Origin: Falsihalocynthiibacter sp042445055 | GTDB taxonomy: Bacteria > Pseudomonadota > Alphaproteobacteria > Rhodobacterales > Rhodobacteraceae | Assembly (NCBI RefSeq): GCF_042445055.1 | Contig: NZ_CP170339.1 | Coordinates: 1,364,001-1,428,000, forward strand | DNA length: 64,000 nucleotides | Reading direction: 5' to 3' | The notes under the pieces: generated by a model | Databases searched by the model: none | Seen by the model: only the letters and a program-made list of their open reading frames with translations | Told to the model about the DNA's origin: nothing | Position numbers and translations under genes: made by a program | Shown: positions 7,786-16,690 of the stretch, piece after piece | Position numbering within the stretch: the first letter of the stretch is position 1 | Layout: every line of letters begins with the position of its first letter

Positions 7786-9225
7786 TTGTCTTTTCTAAAT
7801 ATGTCGACTGCACCAAAAACTATCTCACGCGTTGCGGCGCTTTCGGCCACTACCTCTGTGATGTGTCTTGCGAGTGCTGCATTTGCCCATGATGGACCGC
7901 ACCTCGAAGATATGGTCGAGCAGGTGTCGCCCTCAGTGGTAACGATCCTCGCATCTACAGACGCCAAGCCTGTTGCATATGATGAGCGGGGTGGATTTAG
8001 GAACTCGCCGTTCGAGGAGTTTTTCCGCCAGTTCAGCGGCCCTCGTGGCTATCCTGAGCAACACGGTCAGACACAACCACGCAACGGGTTGGGTTCTGGC
8101 TTTATCGTCGAAGCGGACGGATGGATCGTGACAAACAATCACGTCATCGAAGGCGCCGACAATGTCACCGTGCGCCTGAGTGACGAACGCGAATATGAGG
8201 CCGAGGTGATCGGTGTCGATCCAAAAACGGATATCGCGCTGCTGCGGATCGAAGCAGAGGATGCGCTACCTTATATTGAGCTCGGCGACTCTTCGGAAAC
8301 CCGTGTGGGCGAGACCGTCTTTGCGATGGGTAACCCGTTCGGCCTTGGTGGAACTGTAACCCAAGGGATTGTTTCAGCCAAAGGTCGCGAGATATCGCAG
8401 GGGCCTTACGCTGACTTCATCCAGACCGATGCGGCGATCAATAAAGGCAACTCTGGCGGACCTCTCTTTAACATGGAGGGAGAAGTCATCGGTGTGAACT
8501 CGGCTATCTACTCACCAAACGGTGGTTCGGTCGGTATCGGGTTCGCGGTATCTGCGAATATCGTTGCGGATATCGTCGATGACCTAAAGGACGACGGTCA
8601 GGTTTCGCGCGGCTGGCTCGGAGTGAGCATCCAGCAGATCGATCAGGACATGGCAAATGCGCTGGGCCTTGATGAACCACAAGGTGCTCTGGTGGCTGAC
8701 GTCACACAAGACAGCCCGTCAAGCGGCAAGCTACAACCCGGCGATGTCATCCTTGAGTTTAACGGGGACACATTGGACGCGTTGAGCGATTTGCCGAAAC
8801 TGGTTGCTGCAACGGATACCGGCGAGGAAGTGGATGTCAAAGTCCTCCGCGACGGTAAGAAGAAAACTGTATCTATAGAAATTGGCACTCTGCCTGACCA
8901 AGATGTGGTTGCCCAAACTCACGGAAGCAACTCTAACGCCTCGGATTCGCTTGGCGTAACAGTTGCGCAACTCACAGACCAAGCACGTGCAGAGCTTGGC
9001 TTGGATCAGGACGCGGAGGGGGTTGTTATCACCTCCATGAGTGCTAATAGCGTGGCCTCTAATGCGGGGCTGCGTGTCGGGGATGTGATTGTACGTCTTG
9101 GATCGCAAGAGATTTCAGCTCCTAGGGATCTTGATAGAGTCCTTGAGGCACATGGTGATGCGCCCGCGATGATGTTGATTAATCGTCATGGCTCGCAGGT
9201 GTTCGTCGCCGTTAAGGTCGCCTAA
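7786..9225 (+). CDS. degP: Periplasmic DegP/Do-family serine protease
   Basis: A 479-residue HtrA-type protease/chaperone for misfolded envelope proteins. The signal peptide ends near AAFA-HDG. The trypsin-like domain carries the triad His119 (TNNHVIEGADN), Asp149 (DPKTDIALLRI) and Ser223 (GNSGGPLF). Two PDZ domains follow, at about residues 275-365 (GWLGVSIQQI) and 390-475 (LGVTVAQLTDQARAELGL). The start is probably the TTG at 7786: AAGGAG lies 7 bases before it, while the next ATG (7801) has no site. A strong terminator follows the stop, and a regulator/kinase pair comes next on the same strand, an arrangement that suggests envelope-stress control of the protease. Confidence 0.92.
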   Translation: MSFLNMSTAPKTISRVAALSATTSVMCLASAAFAHDGPHLEDMVEQVSPSVVTILASTDAKPVAYDERGGFRNSPFEEFFRQFSGPRGYPEQHGQTQPRNGLGSGFIVEADGWIVTNNHVIEGADNVTVRLSDEREYEAEVIGVDPKTDIALLRIEAEDALPYIELGDSSETRVGETVFAMGNPFGLGGTVTQGIVSAKGREISQGPYADFIQTDAAINKGNSGGPLFNMEGEVIGVNSAIYSPNGGSVGIGFAVSANIVADIVDDLKDDGQVSRGWLGVSIQQIDQDMANALGLDEPQGALVADVTQDSPSSGKLQPGDVILEFNGDTLDALSDLPKLVAATDTGEEVDVKVLRDGKKKTVSIEIGTLPDQDVVAQTHGSNSNASDSLGVTVAQLTDQARAELGLDQDAEGVVITSMSANSVASNAGLRVGDVIVRLGSQEISAPRDLDRVLEAHGDAPAMMLINRHGSQVFVAVKVA

Positions 9226-9270
9226 TCCCCGCCGTTCGCATATTCGTGCGCATGGTTGCGGACGGCATCT

Positions 9271-9301
9271 AGAGGTCGGATTTATTCCGGCCTCTTTTTT
9301 T
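9271..9301 (+). terminator. Rho-independent terminator after degP
   Basis: AGAGGTCGGA (9271-9280) pairs with TCCGGCCTCT (9285-9294) across a short loop and is followed by a run of T. It lies 46 bases after the degP stop, so the regulator/kinase genes probably have their own promoter between 9302 and 9372. Confidence 0.85.
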
Positions 9302-9372
9302 GTATGCGTGGCCTAAGCTTGCAACGTCGGGCTTATGTTGCTTAATTGCAGAAGAGCATTCGAGAGACATTC

Positions 9373-10056
9373 ATGGCCCGAAAAATCCTGATCGTAGAAG
9401 ATGATGCCGAAACGCGCAACTACCTCACCAAGGCACTGGGCGAGGCCGGGTTTGTGGTTGAGACCGCCGCGAACGGCAAGGATGGTTTGTTTCTGGCTAT
9501 TAGGAATGAGTATGATCTCATCCTTCTGGATCGCATGTTACCCGAGCTGGACGGTCTGGCGGTTCTCAAGTCTCTTCGTGCGGCGGGGAATTCTACGCCA
9601 ACTCTTATGTTGACTGCCATGAGCGCGGTTGAGGAGCGTGTGCGCGGGCTTCGGGAGGGGGCGGATGATTATCTGGTGAAGCCTTTCTCTTTTGATGAAC
9701 TCTCCGCTCGGATCGAAGCGCTACTGCGTCGCCCCAAGGATCAGGCCGAAGAGCACACGTTGTCCTGCCGTGACCTAGAGATGAACTTGGTTGCCCACAA
9801 AGTTGAGCGCGCGGGTGTGACGATTGAACTTAAACCGCGTGAGTTTCAGTTGCTTGAGTATCTTCTGCGGCGCAAAAATCGGGTGGTTACACGGACGATG
9901 TTGCTTGAAGGATTGTGGGACTATCATTTTGACCCTCAGACCAATGTGATCGACGTACACATGGGCAAGCTGCGGCGCAAAATCGATGGCCCCGATCAAG
10001 TGCCTCTTCTGAAAACGGTACGTGGCGCGGGCTATATGCTCAGTGACGAGGGCTAG
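9373..10056 (+). CDS. OmpR/PhoB-type response regulator
   Basis: A 227-residue two-component regulator. The receiver domain (1-115) has the acidic pocket Glu9-Asp10-Asp11 (LIVEDDAE), phosphoacceptor Asp53 (LILLDRMLPELDG), and Lys103 (DDYLVKPF). The C-terminal winged helix (about 130-225) shows LKPREFQLLEYLLRRKNRVV and VDVHMGKLRRKID, as in OmpR/PhoB. I chose the ATG at 9373 because the domain starts right there (MARKILIVED); an upstream TTG would only add nine non-conserved residues. The next gene's ATG follows its stop codon directly, so regulator and kinase are translationally coupled. The position after degP suggests an envelope-stress regulon, as with CpxR, but the target set is not shown. 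Confidence 0.9.
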   Translation: MARKILIVEDDAETRNYLTKALGEAGFVVETAANGKDGLFLAIRNEYDLILLDRMLPELDGLAVLKSLRAAGNSTPTLMLTAMSAVEERVRGLREGADDYLVKPFSFDELSARIEALLRRPKDQAEEHTLSCRDLEMNLVAHKVERAGVTIELKPREFQLLEYLLRRKNRVVTRTMLLEGLWDYHFDPQTNVIDVHMGKLRRKIDGPDQVPLLKTVRGAGYMLSDEG

Positions 10057-11418
10057 ATGCCTATGTTCCAGAGTTCCCGCACACGACTTATCCTTGCGAT
10101 TTCCGTTCTTAGCGTCTTGGTCGCAGCTGCGATCCTTTCGGTGTTTTATTGGACAAGCTCAACAATCCTTGAGTCCGAGACACGCGGCGTTGTTACCGCA
10201 GAGCTTGCGGGGCTTGAGGACGATTATAGCCGTTTGGGATTGATTGGCCTTGCACGAGCAATCGAGCGGCGTATGGGCGACGCGAGCGAACGCGACGCGG
10301 TCTACTTACTTACCGATGCGTTTGGACAGACTATAACGGGGAACCTCGGTGCGTGGCCGCCGACCGTTCAGGCAGGGAAGGGCTGGGTAGAGCTTGAGCT
10401 TTTTCGAACCGACAGCGACAAGCGGGTGATGATCCTCGCGGCGTCGCTTATTCTAAGCGACGGAGAGCGGCTCCTTGTGGGGCGGGACTCGGCTGCGCGG
10501 CAAAGGTTTGAGCGGGCGCTGCTTCAGGCCGGCATACTTGCGCTGGGCATGGCAATTGTTCTTAGCTTGGTACTTGGATGGCTGCTGACGCGGCTGGTTT
10601 ATAGTCGCGTTGCCGATATTTCTCATACAGCCGAGGATATCATGTCGGGTGAATTCGGGCGCCGTATCCCGACATATGATCGCGGCGACGAATTTGACCG
10701 CCTGAGTGCCACGCTTAATACCATGTTTGATCGGATAGAGGCATTGATCGGCAATCTGCGCACTACGACCGATAGCCTTGCGCATGACCTGCGCAGTCCT
10801 CTCACGCGCCTCAGGGGGCAAGTGGATATCCTTCTGAGACCTGATAGCTCCGAGGATGAGAAATTCGAAGCGGCACAACGCGCGCAGGGCGAGATTGACC
10901 ACGTCTTGCGTGTATTTACCGCCATGACAGAGATATCGCGCGCCGAAGCGGGGCTGGCGAGATCAGAGTTTGCACCCGTTGACCTTGAGGAGTTGGCAGA
11001 GGATGCCGTGGACCTCTATGAACCAGTCGCCGCCGAACAAGATATCGCGCTTACTTTTGTTGGGAGTTCCGCTGTTATCCAAGGGAGCGCCCCGATGTTG
11101 GCGCAGGCAATATCGAACCTGATCGAGAACGCGTTGACATATACGCCAAAGGGCGGCGCGATTATCGTCACGCTCTCATCCTCTAAGAACCAAGTATGCC
11201 TGACCGTCGCAGACAACGGCCCCGGTATCGCCGCCGCCGATCTTGAGCGGGTTAAGCAACGCTTTGTCACCTTGGATGATAGCCGCAGCAGCCGAAGCAC
11301 CGGCCTTGGCCTTGCGCTTGTGAATGCAGTCGCCAAAATGCACGGTGGCGACCTTGCCCTATCCGATAATGCCCCTGGTCTGCGTGCAGCGCTCTGGCTT
11401 GCTTCCCGAAACGACTAG
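10057..11418 (+). CDS. HAMP-domain sensor histidine kinase
   Basis: A 453-residue membrane kinase, partner of the regulator just upstream (no gap between stop and start). TM1 is at about 10-32, a periplasmic sensor of about 115 residues follows, TM2 lies near 150-180, then a HAMP domain and the dimerisation helix with phosphoacceptor His243 (DSLAHDLRSPLTRLRG). The ATPase domain has the N box (SNLIENALTYTP), G1 (VADNGPGI) and G2 (STGLGLALV). The periplasmic part has no recognisable sensor fold. The polysaccharide remnants begin about 500 bases after its stop. Confidence 0.9.
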   Translation: MPMFQSSRTRLILAISVLSVLVAAAILSVFYWTSSTILESETRGVVTAELAGLEDDYSRLGLIGLARAIERRMGDASERDAVYLLTDAFGQTITGNLGAWPPTVQAGKGWVELELFRTDSDKRVMILAASLILSDGERLLVGRDSAARQRFERALLQAGILALGMAIVLSLVLGWLLTRLVYSRVADISHTAEDIMSGEFGRRIPTYDRGDEFDRLSATLNTMFDRIEALIGNLRTTTDSLAHDLRSPLTRLRGQVDILLRPDSSEDEKFEAAQRAQGEIDHVLRVFTAMTEISRAEAGLARSEFAPVDLEELAEDAVDLYEPVAAEQDIALTFVGSSAVIQGSAPMLAQAISNLIENALTYTPKGGAIIVTLSSSKNQVCLTVADNGPGIAAADLERVKQRFVTLDDSRSSRSTGLGLALVNAVAKMHGGDLALSDNAPGLRAALWLASRND

Positions 11419-11916
11419 CAACAGGCGATCTACCATGCTCATTTATGGTGGCTCATCTTGTCTCCGAGTATTTTCGAGGCGTTGAAACAGATTGCGCGAC
11501 GCGTAATGACCCATTCGCACGATCATTTTCTTGCTCGCCCGAACGGGGTGTTTTTTGACTTTCAGCAGGGCATTAGCTGTGATCGACAACCTCTTGGAAA
11601 AAACGCCTTTTAACGACTTGCGATAAGCATTCGTATGCTCAGAAGTTTTGGCAAGTATTGCGGCAGATGGTACTGAAGCGTACGCAATTAGATGCGGAGT
11701 ATTTGGGGGGCGATGGTTGCGATCGACCCTCAAATGAGCGCGCGGTTGGCGCATTCAGCTTATTCTAACGCGAACCTCATAACGATCAAAAAACCCAGTT
11801 TTCCCTTATGTTTCCCAGCGGGTAAAAGCCGAGGACAATGACGTTTTCGTATTAATAGGGCGCGTCCTACCGGACAAGGGTGTTCAGGCTGTCGCGCAGG
11901 CCGTGCGTGCGCGGGC
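11419..11916. other. Gene-poor stretch at the edge of the decayed polysaccharide locus
   Basis: About 500 bases with no gene I can support. A 103-codon frame on the minus strand (11443-11754) has no family features. Immediately to the right lies a polymerase/ligase remnant lacking its N-terminal half, so this stretch is probably the scar of a deletion or rearrangement. Stop codons in all plus frames between 11750 and 11860 show that the missing half is not simply frameshifted nearby. Confidence 0.4.
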
Positions 11917-12804
11917 GTGCCGGAGGTTCTTGCGCCAATTCGAACTGCGAACTACTCGATGCTCGTCGGTCATCATATGGGCGGGATGAAACGGATGATC
12001 GGCGGCTTCCCCGAGGCGTCGGCGTTTGGGTTCTTTACACTTGGATTGTTTGGGTTCTGGCTGCGATATCTTATTGTACGCGGGCGTTCGAAACTTGCAT
12101 TCTGGGCGCTCGTGGCGACGGCGCTTGTGCTGCTGCGTTCGACTTCTTCGGCGGCCTACGTCGCGATCGTTGTGCTTGTTGCGTTGATGGGGGGTGCGGC
12201 GCTGTTCGGTGGGGTGAGCGGCGAGATTCCTAAAAGCGGCGCGATCATTACGGTCTGTGCGCTCGGTGTTGTGTCCTTCTTTGCCCTTGCATCGTTCGCA
12301 GCGTACCAGTTTCTACCGCCGGTCACTAATTTCCTTGATAATGCGGTATTTGATAAGATCGACAGCCAATCGGGGGTTGAGAGGATGAGTTGGAACGCTC
12401 AAGCGCTCACGAATTTCGTGGATACTTACCTATTGGGGGCGGGCCTCGGAAGCATACGCGCTTCGAATTGGTTGATCGCCTGTTTGGGCAGCATCGGCGT
12501 GATCGGGACGGCGCTATATCTGATGTTCCTGTATTCGGTGGTTCGCGTGCCTGTTCCGAGAGGGGATATTGACGCTAGGGCCCTTATTTCGGGGCTAAAG
12601 GTTGGACGCATTGCGCTCTTTATTTCTGCAATGTTGACGATACCAACACCGGATCTCGGCATATTCTTTTTCGCTCTCGCGGGGTTGATTGTGGGACTCT
12701 CGCGCGGGCTGGTGATGGCGACGGCCAGCACCCCAGTATTTCATCGAAACCCAAGGCAGCTTACGTCATTCGCCCAAGGAAACGGGCGTAAAACAATAAT
12801 TTGA
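11917..12804 (+). pseudogene. O-antigen ligase / Wzy-type polymerase, C-terminal remnant
   Basis: The frame encodes 295 residues of a multi-pass membrane protein. It enters mid-family at PEVLAPIRTANYSM, followed by GGFPEASAFGFFTLGLFGFW and RSTSSAAYVAIVV, the typical large-loop and C-terminal helices of O-antigen ligase / polysaccharide polymerase proteins, which are normally 400-450 residues. About 130-150 N-terminal residues (four or five helices) are missing, and the codons before 11917 encode nothing membrane-like. No ribosome binding site precedes the nominal GTG. It is therefore most likely a truncated pseudogene. It sits 76 bases upstream of the wzc-like gene, where such a gene belongs in an exopolysaccharide operon. 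The C-terminal charged tail (FHRNPRQLTSFAQGNG) looks normal. Confidence 0.7.
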
Positions 12805-12880
12805 CCCGTTATCAAATTCGAGGTCTATTTAATGAAGCAAAGGGTTAAAGCCCTAAGCTGGTAAGGACGAGGGGATTGTC

Positions 12881-15064
12881 ATGTACAATCGGGAAACGCC
12901 TTTGAACGCAGGGATGCAATCGGGTCAACAGGACCGCGACATGGTAGATTTGCGCCAGTTGTTCCGCACGCTTTGGCGCCGCAAGGGGCTGGTTATCCTG
13001 ACGACGCTATTGTTCGCCGGAGTTGCCTACTATCTCGTTTCGCAGATACCACCGAGCTACACTTCGCTCGCAAAAGTCATGCTCGACCCGCAACGAAGCC
13101 AAGTCACAGGCGATCAGAAGGTCGTCTCGGATTTGGAAATCAACGATGCGGTCATCAACAGCGAAGCCGCAGTACTGAGCTCCAATATTCTGATTGAATC
13201 TGTTATCAACGACATCGGTTTCGACCGCCTCGAAAGCCTTGATCCAATGAATATGCCGCCCTCGATTCAATCGCGGTTAAGGGATTTTCTGCGCGCTCAG
13301 GGTATCTTGGCAGCAGCCGAGGATGCTCCGACCATGCTCTTTGAAGAGCAGCGTTTGGAAAGGATGATTGCCGCAATTCGCAAGCGCATAAGCGTGCGCC
13401 GACAAGGGACGTCGCTCGTTATCGGCATTTGGGTGACCACGCATGATCCTGAGCTTTCTGCCCTTTTGGCGCGGACCATTTCGCAAGAGTATATCGAGGA
13501 CCAACTTCGATATCGTCAAAGCGTCGTGCAGGATGCGACCATCTGGATCGAAGGAAGGCTGCAAGTTCTGCGGCGGGATCTAGAGCAAGCTGAGGCCGCC
13601 GCCGTTGCCTATCGGCTTGAGAGCTTGAGCAAAGACGGCAGCAGCGTCGAAACGATCTCTCAGCAACTCACAGAGTTCAGCCTAAGAGCCGCCGAAGCAC
13701 AGGTTGAACGGACCATCGCCGAAGCGAGTTTGCGTGACCTTGAGCGCCTCATCGAAGAGGAGGGCATACTCGCTGCGGGTAAGAAGCTCACCTCTCCGAC
13801 GCTGGAAACGCTAAATGCACAGCGCGTAAACCTCGTTTTGCAAGACGGGGTTTGGTCGCGCGATTTTGGGGAGGATCACCCCAATCGCAAACGCTTGATC
13901 GCCGAAATCGCGGTGATTGATACCGAGTACGAGCGCGAAATTGAAAAGATCGTTGCCCAGCAACGCAGCAACGTAAGGCGCGCGCAGGCTCTGGAAGAGT
14001 CTGTCCAAAAGCGGCTCGAAGAAATGGAAGAGCGCGTGATTGATATTTCGACGAACTCCATCGAGTTGGAAGAACTGCAGCGCAACATTGACGTGTCCCA
14101 GAACGAGTATGAGGAATTGCTGAACCGTTTGACAGAAACGCGCAGTCAGGAACTCTTGCAAAAGGCCGATGCCCGCATCATTGAGCAGGCAACGATTGCG
14201 GGCCCTCCTTCGGCGCCTCGACCGAAACTGATTACCGCAATGGGGGCATCTGTCGGGTTAATCGTAGGGCTTGGACCGGTGTTTTTCCTAGAGATGACCA
14301 ACCAGACCTTCCGTACCGAAAAGGATCTTGAATCCGAAACAGGGTTGCCGCTTCTGGCTTCGCTGCAAAAGGTTCGCTGGCGTGGTCTGCGGCGCGGTTT
14401 TACAGAGGTTCTGCTGCATCCAAACGGGGATTACGCCGAACGCATAGGACAAATGCGCACGACGCTCATGACGCAAAATCCAGATGGCCGCAGCTATACC
14501 TATCTCGTTACTTCCTCCACGCCGAACGAGGGCAAAACGACCACAACGCTCAACCTGGCCGCGATGATGGCAAAGGCTGGAAAATCCGTAATCGTGCTTG
14601 ATTGTGACTTGCGGCGTTCGACAATTGGGAAGGGGTTTGGCTGGAAGCCGACATTCGGATTTTCACAGTATCTGCGGGGGGAATGCTCGCTGCGTGACGT
14701 CATCCATACGGACACTGATTTGCCCTATGATGTGCTGGCGTCGACAGGTGGGAATGCAAATATTGTTGATATCCTGACCGAGCAGAAGCTTACTGATACG
14801 ATCAACGAACTTAAGAAGCATTACAATATCATCCTCATCGACTCTCCGCCTGTCTTGTCTGTCTCAGACAGTCTCTTGCTGGTGCAGGCCGTCGATCAAA
14901 TTGTGTTCGTTGTACGATGGAACGTGACGCCCAAGGCCGCAGTGACGAAGGCAGTGGGGCTGTTGCGAAACGCCAAATCCGTGCCTGCTGGTGCGGTGTT
15001 GAATGTGATTGATCCTAAGGAATGTCGTGCGAACTTTACTGGGAACTATTCCTATGAAGCTTGA
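12881..15064 (+). CDS. Wzc-type polysaccharide co-polymerase with BY-kinase domain
   Basis: A 727-residue inner-membrane protein that controls chain length and export of surface polysaccharide. It has a Wzz domain with TM1 at about 37-55 (LVILTTLLFAGVAYYLV), a long periplasmic coiled coil (about 200-420), TM2 at about 447-470 with the usual proline-rich entry (PPSAPRPKL), and a cytoplasmic tyrosine-kinase/ATPase domain: Walker A STPNEGKTTTT, Walker A' VLDCDLRRS and Walker B ILIDSPPVLSVSD. The C-terminus has only two tyrosines (NYSYEA), a short version of the tyrosine tail. The frame is intact. Its stop overlaps the glycosyltransferase start by 11 bases. Confidence 0.88.
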   Translation: MYNRETPLNAGMQSGQQDRDMVDLRQLFRTLWRRKGLVILTTLLFAGVAYYLVSQIPPSYTSLAKVMLDPQRSQVTGDQKVVSDLEINDAVINSEAAVLSSNILIESVINDIGFDRLESLDPMNMPPSIQSRLRDFLRAQGILAAAEDAPTMLFEEQRLERMIAAIRKRISVRRQGTSLVIGIWVTTHDPELSALLARTISQEYIEDQLRYRQSVVQDATIWIEGRLQVLRRDLEQAEAAAVAYRLESLSKDGSSVETISQQLTEFSLRAAEAQVERTIAEASLRDLERLIEEEGILAAGKKLTSPTLETLNAQRVNLVLQDGVWSRDFGEDHPNRKRLIAEIAVIDTEYEREIEKIVAQQRSNVRRAQALEESVQKRLEEMEERVIDISTNSIELEELQRNIDVSQNEYEELLNRLTETRSQELLQKADARIIEQATIAGPPSAPRPKLITAMGASVGLIVGLGPVFFLEMTNQTFRTEKDLESETGLPLLASLQKVRWRGLRRGFTEVLLHPNGDYAERIGQMRTTLMTQNPDGRSYTYLVTSSTPNEGKTTTTLNLAAMMAKAGKSVIVLDCDLRRSTIGKGFGWKPTFGFSQYLRGECSLRDVIHTDTDLPYDVLASTGGNANIVDILTEQKLTDTINELKKHYNIILIDSPPVLSVSDSLLLVQAVDQIVFVVRWNVTPKAAVTKAVGLLRNAKSVPAGAVLNVIDPKECRANFTGNYSYEA

Positions 15065-16223
15065 ACGCACAGATATCGAGCCACGCAACGTCCCGAGGGT
15101 CGCTATCATACATTACTGGCTTGTTGGAATGCGCGGTGGCGAGAAGGTCCTTGAGGCGCTGTGCCGTATGTTTCCCACTGCTGATATTTATACGCACGTC
15201 TATGACGAAGAGGCGGTGAGCGACATTATCAAGCGACATCGGGTGTTCACCACTTCGGTGGCGCGCTTGCCCTTTGCACGGCGCATGTATCAGAAATATC
15301 TACCATTTATGCCCCGCGCCCTCGAAGAGATCGATCTTGCAGGATACGATTTGGTTATTTCAAGCGAGGCTGGCCCCGCCAAAGGTGTCATTGCGCCGCC
15401 AGGGGCGCTCCATCTTTGTTATTGCCATTCACCGATGCGCTATTTGTGGGATCAGTATCATGTTTACCGCGACAGTAGCGGGCTGTTGACGCGGTTTCTT
15501 ATGCCGCATTTGGCGCACCGCTTGCGGTCATGGGATGTGGTGAGTGCTGCGCGGGTGGATGGATTTATTGCGAACTCGAACCACGTTGCGGCACGCATTC
15601 AGAAATATTGGCGACGGGACGCAGATGTCGTTCATCCGCCTGTTTCGGTAGATGAATTCATGCCCCTGCCAGCGACCGAGCGCGGCGATTTCTACCTCTG
15701 GGCAGGGGAGCTTGCCTCTTATAAGCGGCCTGATATCGCGATCGAAGCCTTTAGGGAGCTTGGCAAAACGTTGGTGGTCATTGGCGGCCCAGACAAAACT
15801 TGGCAGCGTTTGGCACAGGATGCGCCCTCAAATGTGACGTTTCTTGGCAAAGTTCCGTTTGCTACGCTCAAGGACCAAATGGCGCGATGCAAGGCTTTGG
15901 TGTTCCCCGGTGAAGAGGATTTTGGCATCGTTCCAGTAGAGGTCATGGCCTCTGGTCGGCCTGTGATCGCATATGGGCGCGGTGGTGCGCTGGATACTGT
16001 GGTCGATGGCGAGACAGGGCTGTTGTATCAGGAATGCTCCGTTAGCGGTCTGGTTGCCGCGGTACAACGATTTGAGATCGAGGGATTGGATCAACTTGAT
16101 CCGAACAAGCTCGTGGAGCACGCAAGAAAATTCGACGAGGCCGCATTTTGCCGCGGGATAACCGCAAGCCTTGCGAAACACGGGTTTGAGATGCCTCAAT
16201 CAATCGCGGCAGGTAGAGTATAG
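15054..16223 (+). CDS. Glycosyltransferase, GT4-like
   Basis: A 389-residue GT-B fold glycosyltransferase. The N-terminus has VAIIHYWLVGMRGGEKVLEA, typical of family-4 enzymes acting on lipid-linked glycans, and the C-terminal donor-binding part has LGKVPFATLKDQMARC followed by the E-x7-E motif (PGEEDFGIVPVEVMASGRPV). It resembles mannosyltransferases of the WbaZ type, but donor and acceptor cannot be fixed from sequence. The start is taken as the ATG at 15054, overlapping the end of the wzc-like gene. With the polymerase and flippase broken, its natural pathway may no longer run. Confidence 0.8.
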   Translation: MKLERTDIEPRNVPRVAIIHYWLVGMRGGEKVLEALCRMFPTADIYTHVYDEEAVSDIIKRHRVFTTSVARLPFARRMYQKYLPFMPRALEEIDLAGYDLVISSEAGPAKGVIAPPGALHLCYCHSPMRYLWDQYHVYRDSSGLLTRFLMPHLAHRLRSWDVVSAARVDGFIANSNHVAARIQKYWRRDADVVHPPVSVDEFMPLPATERGDFYLWAGELASYKRPDIAIEAFRELGKTLVVIGGPDKTWQRLAQDAPSNVTFLGKVPFATLKDQMARCKALVFPGEEDFGIVPVEVMASGRPVIAYGRGGALDTVVDGETGLLYQECSVSGLVAAVQRFEIEGLDQLDPNKLVEHARKFDEAAFCRGITASLAKHGFEMPQSIAAGRV

Positions 16224-16687
16224 AATGAAATCGCGCTCGGGTTATTCGGCCCAGAGTGTATCGTGATTTCAGCAGTATATGGTTCTGTTTCCGTGTTCCG
16301 ATCGCCGCCGCTGTTTATATTTCGTGCGAGTCTGGGAAAGCTGCTTCCCGCGATGTGAAGGCGCAGTTTATGACCCGCAGGTAGCGTATCGGCGATGTCG
16401 TGAATGGGAATATTCACGGAATATACCTCGCCTTCTTGCATGAGTTCAGGGCTTTCAAAACCTTTCCGATACCGCGGGCGCAGCGCGCCCTCCTGTATCA
16501 TGAGCGAACGTCCATCTGGCGCGACATCTGCTAATCGCACGATCAAATCCGTATCTGGCCGATCCAGCGAAACACTTAGCTGCGCGTTTAGCGGCACCGC
16601 AATGTGAAGAGGTGTGTTGAATGCTTCGGAAGTGAATGTAAGCACATCGGCGCGGTTTTCGATTTCGTTTTGATATAACGGGCCAGC
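16196..16687 (-). pseudogene. CocE/NonD-type hydrolase, C-terminal domain fragment
   Basis: On the minus strand the last 163 codons encode only the jelly-roll domain found at the C-terminus of X-Pro dipeptidyl-peptidase / CocE-type hydrolases: a GPLYQNEIENRADVLTFTS start, then DTDLIVRLADVAPDGRS, LRPRYRKGFESPELM, GEVYSVNIPI and a GHKLRLHIAGSSFPRLARN ending. The alpha/beta-hydrolase domain with the Ser-Asp-His triad, about 400 residues, is absent. Upstream codons in the same frame (beyond 16687) are the antisense of the flippase remnant and encode nothing related. The fragment overlaps the end of the glycosyltransferase by 28 bases and meets the flippase remnant head to head within a few bases, so a recombination or deletion joined two broken genes here. 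Confidence 0.8.
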
Positions 16688-16690
16688 GCG

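Noticed and set aside
11443..11754. 103-codon frame on the minus strand before the polymerase remnant
   Set aside because: No recognisable motif, no good start site, and composition unlike the neighbouring genes; kept as gap.
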